From the NCBI RefSeq assembly GCF_029227915.1, contig NC_079878.1, positions 20,175,501 to 20,239,500 on the forward strand: a DNA stretch of 64,000 bases, read 5' to 3'. Of the stretch, positions 33,001-46,566 are shown piece by piece (the first letter of the stretch is position 1; each line of letters starts with the position of its first letter). Both the position numbers and the translations under genes were made by a program. Below the pieces are notes generated by a model that worked only from the letters and a program-made list of their open reading frames with translations, was not told the DNA's origin and made no database searches. This DNA is from Hydractinia symbiolongicarpus. Taxonomy: Eukaryota > Cnidaria > Hydrozoa > Anthoathecata > Hydractiniidae.

Positions 33001-36000
33001 GGATGCGACTTGGCTACTGTTTCCACTTGATGATGTAACTAGCATGTTTGTTTTCTAAAAGTAACGTAAAAGGTAGCCTAAAAGCTGTGGTGTGCGGGCT
33101 TCTCTCTTCCCAGTCGGTTGTCGATCATAGAGGAGTGCCTGCTTCGGAGTCCTATATTGCTTTATATTATATAGTCGCAGTTAAAAGTATTTCAAAACAA
33201 AACGTTTTTTGTTAACTTGTAGTATATTTCGGCTTTGCCTTTAGATGTTTTGTTTATTTGTAAAATTAACTATGTTCATATGCATATCTTCATGTAAAAA
33301 TTTAAAAAAAAAGTTCAGTTGTTTTTGCGATTATTGGGACACTCTTGGGACAATATTGGGCCATTTTTTAAAAAACGGTCATTTATATTTGGTTCTCAAA
33401 TATGACTTCTAAGAAGTGCCATTATATTTAAGAAACAAATACCTGGAAAATAAATTTGATTTCGCGAATTTACATTTTTTCATTTTAAAAATTGTCTTAA
33501 GAACATTAAAAAGAAAATTTTATATTTCATTAGGTCATGTAACGCGGTCTTGATAACGAGTGGACGAGGTAGATGAAGGGGAAAAGTTACAGTGCTTTAT
33601 ATTATTTATACAATCATTGTCAATTAAAAAAAATTATGTCAGGCTAAAAAAATACGTCACTGCAATGTATATGATTTCAAAAATGTTATAATGGTAAAAG
33701 TCGAAAAAGACATTTAAGTTTTTATCGAGATTTTCACAAGATGTAATCCTCTTATAAAGAAAATATTTAACCGCCATTCCGTACCTCCAAAAATGTTTCA
33801 AAGCAGTGATTCAAGTCTGGTAAAACACATTGTTGTGCTTCTCGTAGCATTGCAGAGTTGGGTCTGTTTTTTGTAGCATGATCAATAAACGTGATTGGTA
33901 GATGTGCTGCTCTGAAAGAAATACACACTTTTTAAAAGAATATTTCAACTTTGTTGGATTTATCTCAAGCAGTAATTCTTGCGAGTGGACAAAGGTAATA
34001 GGTATACTGTGGACGCAAAAAGAGCCTTGTCTAAAATCTTTATCTTTCCAAAATTTAGCGCGGATACTAAACTTTGCGAAATTTAATGCTTGTAAAATTA
34101 ACGCCTTTAAGTTTTTGACTATAGCGGTTGCTGGTTGAGAAAAAAATATACTTTCGCGTAAAGAGTTTTTCGATTCTTTTTTCCTCCAAATTTAACTCCT
34201 GTTAAAAATCTAAAACTGGTAGGCGCAAAAATACGTTTTGGATCGTAATGTTGGTTTAACTCGATGGAGGGGGGAAAAAGTCATTGATTCAAATCCTCTA
34301 AAAAATTTCCAAATGCCAACATGCGAAATGTTTTTCTCTCGGAGTGAAGAAAAAAAACCCAAATTTTTACCTTCTGGATGTCTGATCGAAGAAGTTTTCA
34401 TATATCGCCATGGCATTCTGTTGTTTTTGACTTGATTTACCAAATCCTATGGAAAAGTATGCTTCTATTTCCAAGAACATAAGCAAGTCATTCGTGAGAC
34501 CTCTACCTTCTTCATTCTGTACAAATTCTTTAAACTTTGACATCATTCTAAAAGGAAAACATAAAAGGAGATAAAGGACCGCCTTTTTATTAGAGGTCAA
34601 ATTGTTATTACTAACGGCAGGTTAAAATCGAAGTCTACTCTCAAAGTCTTTTACACTCAAAAAGGAGCTTATAAGCCGATTTATGTCGAAAAAAATTGAA
34701 ACACATTCTGCAGATGCATGTACAGTTGGGTCTCAGAAACTTACCCAACATTTTCAACAAATTCCAAGAAATCATTGTCATTATTCTCGGTTATATCATC
34801 ATCACTTTCACTTTCGCTTTCATCCTCTTCTGATTGGTTGTCTTGCTTGTTCGAAGCACGATATCTTGCACGTGAAGTTCTATAAAATCGTTTCAAATCA
34901 CTGCGTTCAGCCAAAGCAATTGCTGTATGGAGACGACTTCGTCTTTGTGATTCTGATGATCCAGGATGTCTAAAAAAATTTTTATGTCAGGCAAATAAAT
35001 CATCGAGTTAAAATTAAACACTTTATAACTTCTTATTCAGAAGGGCATGTCAAGAGGGAATACAACTGGAAAATCGTCGTTTAACTTCCAGTCGCATTTT
35101 TATCAAAAGTGGTTTCCGTTGAACCTATGCTCGATACGTAGTTGACTAAATATGTACAGGTTGTAGAAACATATGCGTTTGTTTACATCTACCGTGACAT
35201 ACGTAAGTTTGTCTGTCGTTTCCAAGCCATTAAACGACCCTACTTTAATCATTCTTGTTTTTGTTATTTTTGCCTTGTTATTATCACCTCTAGTCGTAAA
35301 ATTGATTTAAAAGCGCACATCAACAGTTTAAATTTGAATTTTTAGGATTTGCTCTCTTCTGTTATTTTGTAGAAGCCTTGTATACTTGATGGAAAGAAAC
35401 CCTGCTCCTTATTATTCGCGGTTAATGACAGATTACGGTTATTAATAGATGACACAGATTTACCTTTGTGTCCACCTTGAAGTTAAAAATCTAGATTCTG
35501 CTGTCGATACGTAGAAAGCGCGTTCTGAAGGAGTTTGTCGATATACTGATTCTCTATCATGCGATCTTCTGTTCATGCTAAAAATTGAAAAGTAATTACA
35601 ACTTATAATCTACCATCAACGAGATTGGGGATGTGATGGTAAGTCATACATACAGTTGCAGGCTGAGTTCATCGTCTTCACAGTATTTCAACCAATATGG
35701 TTTCAACTTTTGCAATGCAATGTTCTGAAAAAATTAGGTTAATTAGGTTATATGCTGGACAAACATATATGAATGGTTACATCTCCATCTCCAAGAAGTT
35801 GCATAGAGTAATATTCAAATCTGACAAGATTTTAGCTTTACACTTGCTATAATAATTTTTACCGAGTTTCGCAGTTATTAAGTTATTATTAAGTCCTTAT
35901 TTTTCGGGAATTTCCCAAAAAAAGAATTTAATTACCTTATCTCTCATTTTTTACGGTTTTCAAGAGCTATGTGGAAGCATAAAATAAAGACTGAAATTGA

Positions 36001-39000
36001 AGTTCGCATATCTGTTATATATAGTGATAGTATATCGAAGTAAAAAAATTAGTTTCTAAAAATTAAAAAAAGTAATCAAAGTTTACGAGAATTAATCTTC
36101 GCGAATTTCACACACAAAGTTTCTGCACAATTGACAAAAACTCGCTAAATTCGCGAAAAATTAATTCTCTCAAAATTTGTTATAAAAAAAACGTATGGCA
36201 CAAGTTATTCACCGACTATAAAATTACACCTGAGTTTTAGAGAATAAATTTGTAACTTTTGATTCTGTGATATTCTTTATCGACGATATTTGAGAATGGA
36301 GTCTTTCTGTACCAACAGCACTAGAAATCGCACTTTCTAAACAAGAAATTTTTGAGACGAGTAGCCTGTTTTAAAATTCTACTGCAATTTATATTAGCAC
36401 AGTATCCCACTTACAAAAAAATGAAAGCATCCACTTTTGAAACTGATCAGTTGATTTTCTGGAATAACGTTTGTTTTTAGCAGCCAAACAAGTACAGGTA
36501 TACACAGTACATTAAAGAAAAAATTTTCAGCGGGAAAAAATTCGACAGAGAAAAATTTTGGCGGGAAAGAATTTCGACGAAAAAGACCGTCGATGATTTG
36601 TCCGCCAAAATTCAAGTGTGTAATGGAATTTATTCTTGCCATAGTCTAGGGATTCCATAATTAACCTTTTATAATATCATTTTATTTTAACGTCAAAATG
36701 TTTGATTCTTTAAATGAATCTTAGAAACAACAACGAAGAAGTTATTGTAAAGTCGTTTGAGATGACTGGCTTCATATTGACGGTTTTATCACTAGTGTTT
36801 ATATTTTTCTCTTAAAACAACCATTTCTCTTTTATACTTTTTCGTCAGTTGAAATTCCCCAAATCAACCTTGGAGGAAAGGTACAACTAATAAGAACACG
36901 TTTCACTATTCCTTGGCTCTAATAGCGGCCATTCACCACTAACAACATAACTTACCTGGACTAAAATGTTTGTGATATAATTTCCATAGGTTAGATAGGC
37001 GCAAGAATCTGTCTTCTGAATGATATAAATACTTCACATAGTCATTGACATCCAGCCATAAGGATAACCACGAAAACGCAGCATCATGGCAACTACAAAT
37101 GAAAAAAAAAACTAGGCTATTTCCCTATGTTTTTTAATGAAAAAAATTGTCTAACTTTCCATTGCTGAGTAGAAAAAAATAAATGTTTTTTAACCTCATC
37201 AAAAGATATTTTGGCATTTTTACTGATATTTCAGATTTGTCACAAACTTTGCAAAAACACTGTGACGTGATTTTATCCAGAACACTAATATGAAAACATA
37301 CCTGGCAATCCAACAGGAGAAAGGACTACCCGCATCTCTCTCTGCAGCTAAGGCTTCCAACAACTCCATATCGTTACTAATAAAATGTATGAAGATTGAA
37401 ATACGAGGTATTGTTCGTTAATACAAAGTTTTATTACTGCAATAAAAAACATGAACTTTAGATTAAAAAACGTCCACTTACTTAAATGCATAAAAAAGCT
37501 CCAAACTATATTTGAAAGAAGAAAAAAAATTGTCCCATTTTATTTCTGACCTCCTGTTATCTAATAAGCGTTAAATTTATTTATCGTCTTGACATTGAAA
37601 ATGATGAAAATTCACCAAATTCCAACTCCTGAGACGGTGTACAGATTCCTGGAGAATAAATTGTTTATTTTAACTCTTATTTTCCTTTCTTTTTTTTTAC
37701 TTTTTCATGTTTTATATATGTCAACACCTTCTACAATACCTTATGTCATCAGGAGTTTTTCTATTTGCACCATACTGGATAGTGTGAGCATTAACTTCTT
37801 TTGGTTTCATGTCATCAAGCACCGGCAATGACTTCGCCAATGATATTGATGGAAACATCTGTTCTGATAATTGCACAGGTATTTGGTCTTGAGAATATTG
37901 AAGAGTTTCATTGCTATAAAGGAATGATTGTAGGTAGCTACATTCCAGCGAAAATAATAACAACAGCTAAGACTCTCAGAATATAATTAATGGTAGCAAA
38001 TATTTATCGGTGATTATTCTTTTTTCAAGCAAAACCTTCTTAATTTAGGACTTAATACTAAGAGACCTTGTTTTCAAACAAAGATCCGTTTAAGTCAGTA
38101 AATTGAGAAAAAGCTAGAATCATTTTAAAGAAAATGAAGTCAGAAAACAAATAATTTTCCAGAGAACTTAAGAATTGTGTAAGTCTACAGCCAAAAATAA
38201 GTAGTCAAAATAATGGCACAGACTAGTAACATAGATTACGAAAATCTTCGTGAAAATAAATTGTTTTTTAACCAAGTGTTTTTATTGATTATTGAAACTT
38301 AAGAATTGTCTTAAAAAACATTTGAGTAAATTCGTGCGCATAAAGAATTTCTCATGAATTACAACAAAAATAATTGCTTTTCTTTAAATGTGATCCCAGA
38401 AGAAAACAACACTAGCCATAATTGGCATTGCTTTTTTTTACTATACAGGATATCAACGAGAATTAGTTCTTCCGAGAAAAACCAAAACTGCGCGAGTCAA
38501 AATAATGGCACAGACTAGTCGTTAGTCCGTAGATAAATCCACGGGTTCGTCCGTCTTTTATTTATTGCATTTCGTAACACGGCTATAAAATCACGCAGAG
38601 ACAGAATGCAGGTAGATTCAAGTAGTTAAAAATATTATACTTGTTTTTGGAAATATTTAGATGCAGAAGATATCTTGGTAGCCAATACTTCTGCAGGCGA
38701 TCTAGGACATCACTTTGAGCTTGTAACAACAAAATTAATGCCGCATCATTATCTTGCCCTCCACTCAACAACTGAAGCTGTTTTATTAAAAAAAAGTAAT
38801 TTCCAATGCAACAAATTCATAATAATCTGCAAATGCAATTTGCAATACAAGAGATTTGCTGTACAAAATATCGTTCTATATTCATTTACACAGCTAAATG
38901 TTTCTTATAAATGTCCGAATCAAGCATAAAAATTTAACGAAATAATAAATGGATACATTGATATGAACATAACATATAAACATTGCATACACCAACCTTG

Positions 39001-41107
39001 GCCTCACCAGTTAATTGTTGACAAAACCTTTCTTGTAAGAATCTAAGAAATAGATCGTAAATGCTATCAGATCACAATATATTAAATGTTGAAAATAGAG
39101 ACTATAAATGATAAAACGATGTTTAAGGTGCATCAATTATGTAGTTGTGTATCCACCTTTTTTTATTTCGTATGGAACATATTTTTATTAACAAAACAAA
39201 ACAAAACAGGTATTGCAGAACAGAGTGATTCTTGTAAGGTCAGTGCTACGACAAAAGTCAACTAAACGGCCTTCAGATTAACCGACTTTTTTTGCATTAA
39301 GGTAAAAACCTTTCGAGGTAATACAAACATTAACCTTAATATTCTGATTCTAATTTGCTTCAATGAGTTTCCAGACACACAAGAAAGTTGTGTTTCATCC
39401 AACAGTCGTAATGTTTTAAATAACTCGATCTCTATCCATATTGTAAGGAGATGTTCAGCTAGCAAATGTTGACGAAGAAATGCGATAAATCGTTTCATTT
39501 GTAGAATCTGAATAACAGAGACCAAGTTCATATTAACTTATATCTTCTTAAAACATAATTTTAAGAGTAAAATATCTTAATTTAACTTTCGCAAGATATT
39601 TCGATATTTTTCTTTAATGTCACCAAATGGATTGTTAGCCACTAGGGGAACTTGGTATAAAGTACCAGTATAAAGTATTTAAACTATATAAAGCAAAAAA
39701 GCTGTACTTACATTTGACAAATATGTATCAATTAAGCTGTTTAACAAATTTAAACTCCCTGTCGATACACGCTCAATCGCAGCGATTATGGATTCATCAT
39801 CTCTGCTGTTACGAAACTCCAGAACACTTTCACGTCCAGGTTCACTAAGGTCGTCGTAAAAATCGTAAAACTTTTTGTCAAATTCTGGAAACGTATTACT
39901 TCGAGTCAGTTGAGTTATTTTGGCAACAGGTGGGAGGGAAAATTTCGTTGTCGATGGTCTGTCTTTGTGGCTGACGTCAAAGTTAAAGTTGACAGACTTA
40001 CGCTTGGCTGTCGAAAGGCTCGAACCGCTTTTTGATGAAGCATTTGGCAAGAACCTTTGAGTCAGAGCTAAATACAATTTATATTCTCTATAAACCAAAC
40101 TATTCATAAAATGTGGAAGTCTGTGATGTTCAATCCATTCTGGAAGATAGTTGGTTTGAAAATCATTGGCAGCTTTGTCTGTTAAGCCAGTCTTGAAGCA
40201 AAAAACGTCTTTAACTTTATCCCAGTGCAACTGCTTTTTGAAAATCTAAAAGTGATACGTATTGTAATAAAAAAACGTATGAAGAATAAAAGGTAGCTAA
40301 AAAAGAGCTTTATGTTAACATGAACCATCCATATTTCAAAACAGAAACACTCCACTCATTTCGTATCTAGATCAAGTACGGTAGGTGCTTGCAATTTTGA
40401 CAGAAGTAAATATTCATCAATGTCTTTGCTGGGTAATATAACAAGAAATTCCTAAGAACATTGACTTGAAAGACAGAAACGTCTTTTCCCTTTCGTAAGT
40501 AACCAAAAAAGACACAGAAAGATAAAACAACAGGTCTCATACATGAAATGCCTGGAAGTAGCATTTTTTTAGGCCGAAATTATTGCCCTTAGCAGCAAAA
40601 TCTGAAATGGAGAATAGAGTTGCTTGGATTAATTTTGAGTAAATTATCCAGTGCAAGTTCAAACAATTTTCAATGCTGTTAAAAAAAATTATTCTATTCA
40701 AACCAAACTTGGTCAGGTTGCTGCTTTACCAAGAAAGCAACCGCTACTTTAGCTAACCTTTTTTAAAAATAGCTACTTTTCGCATGTTAAACTGAAAAAA
40801 TTAAAGAAGAATTGCAAAGATTTGTCAGTAAATTGAAGATTAACTGCATATATTTCTTGAAAATATATATCTCTTGTTAATCTAACCAGAGTGTCCGATA
40901 CATCAAATATGTGATAAAACATAATATACACAAATAATAAAATTGAAAATTGAAAAAATTTGAGATTTCAAGTAACACAGAGACGCTTGGTATAATAGAA
41001 AAACGAAAAAATTGACCTACAGGCAGTGATAGGTATTCATTAAAGTATTGAGCAAATACTTTGTCTTGTTGTAGCAGTATCTGTAGATGTGCTGAACACA
41101 AATCCAT
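30080..41107 (-). CDS. RGS22: RGS22-like regulator of G-protein signalling, 22 exons
   Basis: Exons (5' to 3'): 41107-41017, 40601-40543, 40245-39712, 39507-39335, 39042-38997, 38777-38641, 37937-37740, 37376-37302, 37092-36956, 36336-36230, 35724-35654, 35577-35464, 34969-34745, 34547-34371, 33911-33785, 33054-32878, 32616-32434, 32002-31979, 31831-31760, 31509-31311, 30696-30542, 30163-30080. Every junction has GT-AG and agrees in phase, giving 1,054 aa (the human protein is about 1,260). RGS22 signatures are the N-terminal KVFAQYFNEYLSLPV, WIEHHRLPHFMNSLVYREYK, LLQAQSDVLDRLQKYWLPRY, and repeated RGS-type helices (RFIAFLRQHLLAEHLLTIWI; FKEFVQNEEGRGLTNDLLMF; SGLIEKFRRYLL; MFDEAQHMVMEELLPFW). 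A serine/acid-rich linker (SEEDESESESDDD) lies mid-protein. RGS domains bind G-alpha subunits, and RGS22 in animals is linked to testis and cilia. The start ATG at 41107 follows an AG, so 5' exons may be non-coding. Confidence 0.88.
30776..30862. mobile_element. Foldback mini-element in an RGS22 intron
   Basis: CAACCTCGTCCCAGGGC and TTGTTAGGC..TTTGGAC are mirrored by GTCCAAAT..GCCTAACA and GCCCTGGGGACGAGGTTG around a ~14-nt centre. It is nearly one hairpin of ~87 bp. CCTGGGGACGAGGTTG-type sequences are, from memory, abundant in cnidarian genomes. Related ends occur at 29324-29407 and ~48045. Confidence 0.7.
36515..36622. repeat. Fragment with GGCGGGAAA / CCGCCAAAATT motifs in an RGS22 intron
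   Basis: CAGCGGGAAAAAATTCGAC, TTTTGGCGGGAAAGAATTTC and, in reverse, TCCGCCAAAATTCAAG. The core matches the iteron of the 10967-14443 transposon, so this may be a decayed relative or MITE end. Confidence 0.45.
38203..38519. repeat. 25-bp perfect direct repeats in an RGS22 intron
   Basis: AGTCAAAATAATGGCACAGA plus CTAGT occurs at 38203-38227 and 38495-38519. The second copy runs into an ACTAGTCG-family repeat (38514-38555). It may be a local duplication seeded by that repeat. Confidence 0.7.
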
Positions 41108-43913
41108 GTCTAACGAAAACGTAAAAAATGGAATTCTACAAAAGCTTTATACATTATATAAGCAATATACCGCTTTTTCTAGGGTTAAAATATTTTAAGA
41201 TAAGGCAGAAAGAATGTTTTAACGTAAGAATTCAGCACAATGAACTATTTTATGAGTTAGGAAATATTACCATTCTCTCATTTCTTCCATTGGTTTAAGA
41301 ATGCAACAACTAATCATATCATATATTTTATACGTTTGTATAGACGCGTAACTTGTGTAGCAGGTTCATCAAATATACAGATTTTACATGACTTGGAATG
41401 TTTATTAAAAAAACTTTATACAACAGTCTGATTTGTGCTTTCAATATCACAAAATGGGAAATCAGCTAACTGAACACATCTAATATAATTATTCTTTTAT
41501 CATGGCGATAATATATTGGAAGTGTTTCAAAAGAATGTTAATTATCATGTTTTTAGCACTTTAAAAAAACACTTTTCTTAGTTATATCACACTAACTTTG
41601 TAATTGTAAATTCTATGCTGTTAGTTCGACAATTTTGTTTGTTCAATTTATGTTAAGGAGAATACTTTAAAATCTTATATGCCAGGTACCGTTAACTTTC
41701 GTTTACTTAAACGCCGGTTAACTGATTACTTTAAAAAACTCGAACTTTTAACACAGGAAAGAGAAAATCAAAAGATTGTGATTAATGGTCATAAAGAAAA
41801 TTACCTTCGAAGTTTTATATACTAAAAAGTATGTAAATGCTTGACGTTGTTTGGGGAAAGCTTGCAGCTTCGAAACTTTTTTAAATTAGTTGGAAGAACT
41901 AGAATTTCAAAAGAAATTCAGAACCTTGCAAAATGTTGACGGGATGTTAACTCCAACATTCGTTAAGTCCATCTATTTTTAAGAAACAACAAAAAAACAA
42001 AATTTTGTGAGATTTAAATTTCGCGAATGTTTGGACTTTTGGCAAAATGCCGCTGTTTTTAATTGTCACTGTAGACATTTCGGATAAATTCTGTTTCCGT
42101 GAATTCTAGTCAATCTTGTCACTCGCGAAATTCACAGCAAAATTTTGGGATAATATATCGCGAGTGAATTCATCAATTTGTGATCTCCCCGGCGCCCTTT
42201 TTTAAATATCTTAATACAAGAAAGAAATTTATAAGAGCATATTGGGAGCAATTGTCAAAATTGGACAGCAAATTGGTCCAGTAAGGAAAAAGGGTAAAGA
42301 CAACTTTTGCCAATGATATTCGTTACTGCATAACTAGGGAAAATACAATCATCAAGAAAATGGGTAAATAACTGACGTTTTAAGTTGCATGGTTCTGATT
42401 GAAACGTTAATTGTGATAACGTATTTTTTGCTCTCAGTTTTCTTTGATTCAAAGTTGGTGTTCTTTGATCAAACATTTTTTAACTTCCTCTTGAACGTTT
42501 GGAAAACACCTTAGAATAACTGCAGCAATAAGTTCAACGCATGAATTGTTTTAACAATAACAATTCATATTTTTATGAAAAAAGCATCAGTATGGCTTCT
42601 TTTTAAGTATTTTGATCATTATTTGACAAGGAAAATTTCCAGTTTCCTTCAATTAATTATCACCCCTGGTCATACAATCGTTTGCATATTTTAGTCAAAA
42701 AAGGTGCTTATCTGAACATTCGTAAGTCGAAAAAGGTATTCATTCTCAGCCTCAGAAGACACAAAACAAATATTTTTTGTAAACGCCTCTCTCCATTAAG
42801 CATCTCCCACACATACAAATCCGAATGCGCTCTACCTTATTTGCTGCAATGTAGGGCTACCAGAACGAACGTACTGAACCAACACGAAAGATCTCAAATA
42901 CTCAAAGCAAACTTTTGGTAATTAATAGAACTGAAAACAAAACAAAAACAAAGAAAAAAACACTTCACTTAGGTTCTATTCTTGACTTGAAAAGTTAAAA
43001 CGCAATTATCGCATGGAATCCACATCATCAGATTGTACTCCACCAAAGCACTAAAATAGCGCTTAAGTTTTCTGATAAAAACCAACCTTTCGTTTTGCAT
43101 TGGGAAGTTGTTTTCGTGCTTTTCTATTAAAAATTTGAATTCAAAATTGAAAGTAGGTTTTTCCTACTTTTAGTATTTTCTAAATATTCCAAAATGTCTC
43201 GTTGTTTTATGTATCGTTAGGAGAAAGCATCAGGGTAACCAAGGAGTACATGGATTTAGCACTGAGTGGCAAACTATTATTTGCATGGCACAAAGAAATT
43301 AAACCGAGGTTGATTGCGACAAATTTATTGCTAAAAATAAACATAATTAGGCACGTGAAAATTAAAAAAGTCAACGTTTAGTAATATATACAAAATAAAA
43401 AAAAGCACAATAAGACTCTTAAAAAATGCTGCAAAGCCGGCACTGGTGTTTTGAATACAGGGTACAAACTTTTGCGAGGCAAAAAATTCGTTTCACTTTT
43501 ACAAATGAAGAAAAAAAGAACAGTGTTAGGCATAAACCTTCGGAACTGAAGATATATATTAAAAACATTTCACAGGCTTAAACTTTCGCAAATGATCCCA
43601 TCATTTTCTCAAACAAAAGGTTTCGAGAAGCAGGAAAAGAAATAGATTTAAAAGTAAAAAATGACACTTTTGAGAAAAAACTCAAATTCACAAAAGTGGT
43701 GAAAGGTTGTGCCAGAAAAAAATGTGCTCCATTAGTCACAAAACATCGCTCTTGGTGGATGCATTTACACACGTACATATACGGTTGTATAATATATATT
43801 CCACAATACACTAATACACTTGTCATACTGTACACAAGAATTTCGTTCTTTTAAATGGCAGTTGAGCAAAAAAGTGCAATCTACCTTTTTATTATACGGA
43901 AAAAAAAACATTT
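41108..43913. other. Region between RGS22-like gene and UXT
   Basis: Expected to hold the RGS22 promoter and any 5' non-coding exon, and UXT 3' sequence. No coding exon seen. Around 42000-42180 there is a repeat with TCGCGAATTT/CACTCGCGAAATTC motifs, probably a MITE. A similar motif occurs in RGS22 introns at ~33465 and ~36100. Confidence 0.35.
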
Positions 43914-44432
43914 TTAAAACACATCTCTTCTTTCTTGCTTCGTATCTGAAAACGTTAAATGTTGTAACTCCCTCAGTCCTTCCATGACTAGTCTAATGTG
44001 AGCTTTTATCTTTGCAGAGTCTTTAGTGAACAATTCGGCTTTTGATGTCAATGTCCTGATTTTTTTATCAACAAAAACGTTTGCTTCGTCTAATGTCATT
44101 TCCAGGAAATAACCATAACCAATTAAAACATATAACTTTGAACAGTCGTTCACAATTGCTGTACAGTAAAAATTACAACCTAAATCAACTTTTGTTTTTA
44201 ATATGTGTTCTTTACTGGTACCTTTATTTTCCTGTTGCATGAGTTTAATTGTACTAATAACTCTTTGCAGCTGCATATACTCTGCAATTTGTTTGTATAT
44301 CGCATCTCGTTCCTTGTGAACGCTTTGAAGGTCTGATTTTAATTTGTCGTTTAAAAAATCTTCATATTTCTTTACTTTTGAATCTAGTTCATATAAATTC
44401 TTCCCCCTTAATGATTCTTTAGGTGTTCCCAT
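43914..44432 (-). CDS. UXT: UXT-like prefoldin alpha-type subunit
   Basis: A single uninterrupted 172-aa frame (the human protein is about 157). Two amphipathic helical regions (YEDFLNDKLKSDLQSVHKER; DEANVFVDKKIRTLTSKAEL) flank the prefoldin beta-hairpin core. The UXT family phrase is clear: VDLGCNFYCTAIV, then LYVLIGYGYFLEMTLDEA, TKDSAKIKAHIRLVMEGLRE. UXT/ART-27 is a small chaperone-like subunit of the URI/R2TP prefoldin-like complex and a transcription cofactor. The insert around QQENKGTSKEHILK lengthens the loop relative to vertebrates. The start is the first ATG in a frame closed upstream. It lies on the same strand as the RGS22-like gene, 2.8 kb away; no functional link is implied. Confidence 0.92.
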   Translation of the reverse strand: MGTPKESLRGKNLYELDSKVKKYEDFLNDKLKSDLQSVHKERDAIYKQIAEYMQLQRVISTIKLMQQENKGTSKEHILKTKVDLGCNFYCTAIVNDCSKLYVLIGYGYFLEMTLDEANVFVDKKIRTLTSKAELFTKDSAKIKAHIRLVMEGLRELQHLTFSDTKQERRDVF

Positions 44433-46566
44433 TCTTTATATTCTCTAAGAGAAAGACAACATAATAACATAGAACATATAAGACAAAAAAGATAAATGTG
44501 GTATGGATAATAAATATATATATACACTGGCAGCCTAACATGATCATTAAAACATCATAGTAAATAAGTCCTTTTTTAACTCTTTCTCTAATACACTCCT
44601 CACCAACAATTAACATTTTAAAAAACACCTTCTCTGTTCAAAAACACATTAGAAATAACCCTCGTTAAAAGAGGCGTTTTTTAAGAACATTAAAAATAGT
44701 ATATACAATACATATCCTCTAAAAATGAATGCTTAGTTAAAAGTTTAATGTTTTGGTTACTTGGAACAAAAAAAATACTGGAAATGAAAAACATATAAGC
44801 AAAATATATGAAGAAAAGATATATTATATATATATAACTTGAAGAAATTAATTTTGTTGAAAGCTAATTAATTCAGCAACTGTTTAATCAGCTTTAGCTT
44901 TTTGTCATCAAAAAATTGTTAATTGCTTGAACCGAGGTTGCCTTTTTATTTTGGGTGTAAAGAATGCTAACAAACAAACCCTCCAATTTTGCTTTCGGAA
45001 AGCCTTAACAGGAATCATAAATCTAAAATAACAATAGCGATGCTTCGCTTTTATACATAAGAAAAACTTAAATAAGAAAAGTTTTAAAAACACATGTTAA
45101 AATTTTATTTTTAATTTATAAAGTATATATATAGCACGAAGCTTTTCGTAACTGAGTTACATTTTCAAGTGATAAAAATATCCTAAGCTAAAAACCTTTA
45201 TACAAAATATCTACAATAAAATAATTAATTGATTTAATTAAAATGTTCTACCCAAGGGAATACAAGTAAAAATAATGGACAAGCGAAACAAAAGAAAGAA
45301 AATGTGCAAAATCACCATGTGTAAAAATAAAATAAAATAAAAGAAACAGAAACTAATTGCCCAAGGGAATAGAGAATAAAAACAGGCGATTGTGTAGATA
45401 AAAAGCTATGTAACTCCATTCCTAAATAACAAAACTGATTTGGTCTCTTTTTGATCATTCAAGAGGGCCTTATGGGAACAAATGAAAAATGCCTCCAAAA
45501 TCTTTCTTTTTCTAGTGTCTCTTGGCGCCTTAGACAAGATGGACCAATTAAAGGCGTGATCAGGATTTCTGACTAAGTGCTTAGAAGGTACGGATTTCTC
45601 ACTGTTGGAGTTATGTTCTTTCTTCGTGCTACTTTATAAATTAAAAATAAAATTTTAACATGTGTTTTTAAAACTTTTCTATTTATTTGTTGGCTGATTT
45701 ATCATAATAAAAACTTGAACTTTTCTAAACTCTAGCATTTAAAAAAAACACTTTGACAGTGCGCTATAGCCAAATTTAACATCACTCTTGACTGACTACC
45801 AGAGATCGGATACTTTGCCATTTGTAAAATAAAGAAAGGATATAAGTGAAAAGTTCTTGTTTGACCAAGAAGGTTAAGTTTTCTTGTATTTACAAATTTG
45901 GTGATTGTGGATACTCATTAAGCCTGTTCTATAATAATTTAAACTTTTTACTTAATATGTTGATTATTCTCCCAAGTTCCATTTCTTTTTTCAATTTTTC
46001 ATAAAGGTATTTTCTTGTCACAAAAATACGCCATTTCGGAATTAGCGCAACCATATTTAATTTTCCCGCAAGTGGTGCAAGTTGAACTTTGAACCTTAAT
46101 ATGGCTAGAGAAAAAAAAACTTTAAATTACATCTAGTTGTTGTCTCTATTATTATTTTGTGTTAGGCGAACGCGGTCTGTTAAAACAAATGATGTCTCAT
46201 ATGTTCATTATAATCTTAGAGTCAAACAACAAGCTCACATGTAATAATTAACTTTGAATAACTATATTGGATTTGACCTGACTATACCCTTGGACTTTCT
46301 TTCGGATTATGACACACAAAACTTCTGGCTATATTTAAAAGAACTGATACTTGGATTTGCTAAACGGACACAGAATATTATATTGACCTTTCTCCCTTTA
46401 ACTTGATCGTTAATTGGACTTATTCTTCTTCTTGGATACGAAAACATGCATTTGGAAAAGTATGTTTCATACTTTCTCGAACTCTCTGTGAAGCATTTAA
46501 TTGACTATTTATCTGTTCTTGTGGGAGAAAGGTTGAGCTTGTGGCACGTGCATTTGCAGCCTTTGA
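44433..46566. other. Spacer with a foldback element
   Basis: The UXT upstream region, AT-rich, with TATATATA runs near 44520, 44826 and 45126. The foldback at 45068-45690 is listed separately. No coding exon seen. Confidence 0.35.
45068..45690. mobile_element. Foldback/MITE with ~60-bp inverted arms
   Basis: The left arm (AAAAGTTTTAAAAACACATG, continuing to TTTATAAAGTA..GCACGAAG, ~45076-45141) is repeated inverted at ~45622-45683 with almost perfect identity. An 8-bp TATATATA insertion is the main difference. About 480 bp of non-coding sequence separates the arms. Confidence 0.75.
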
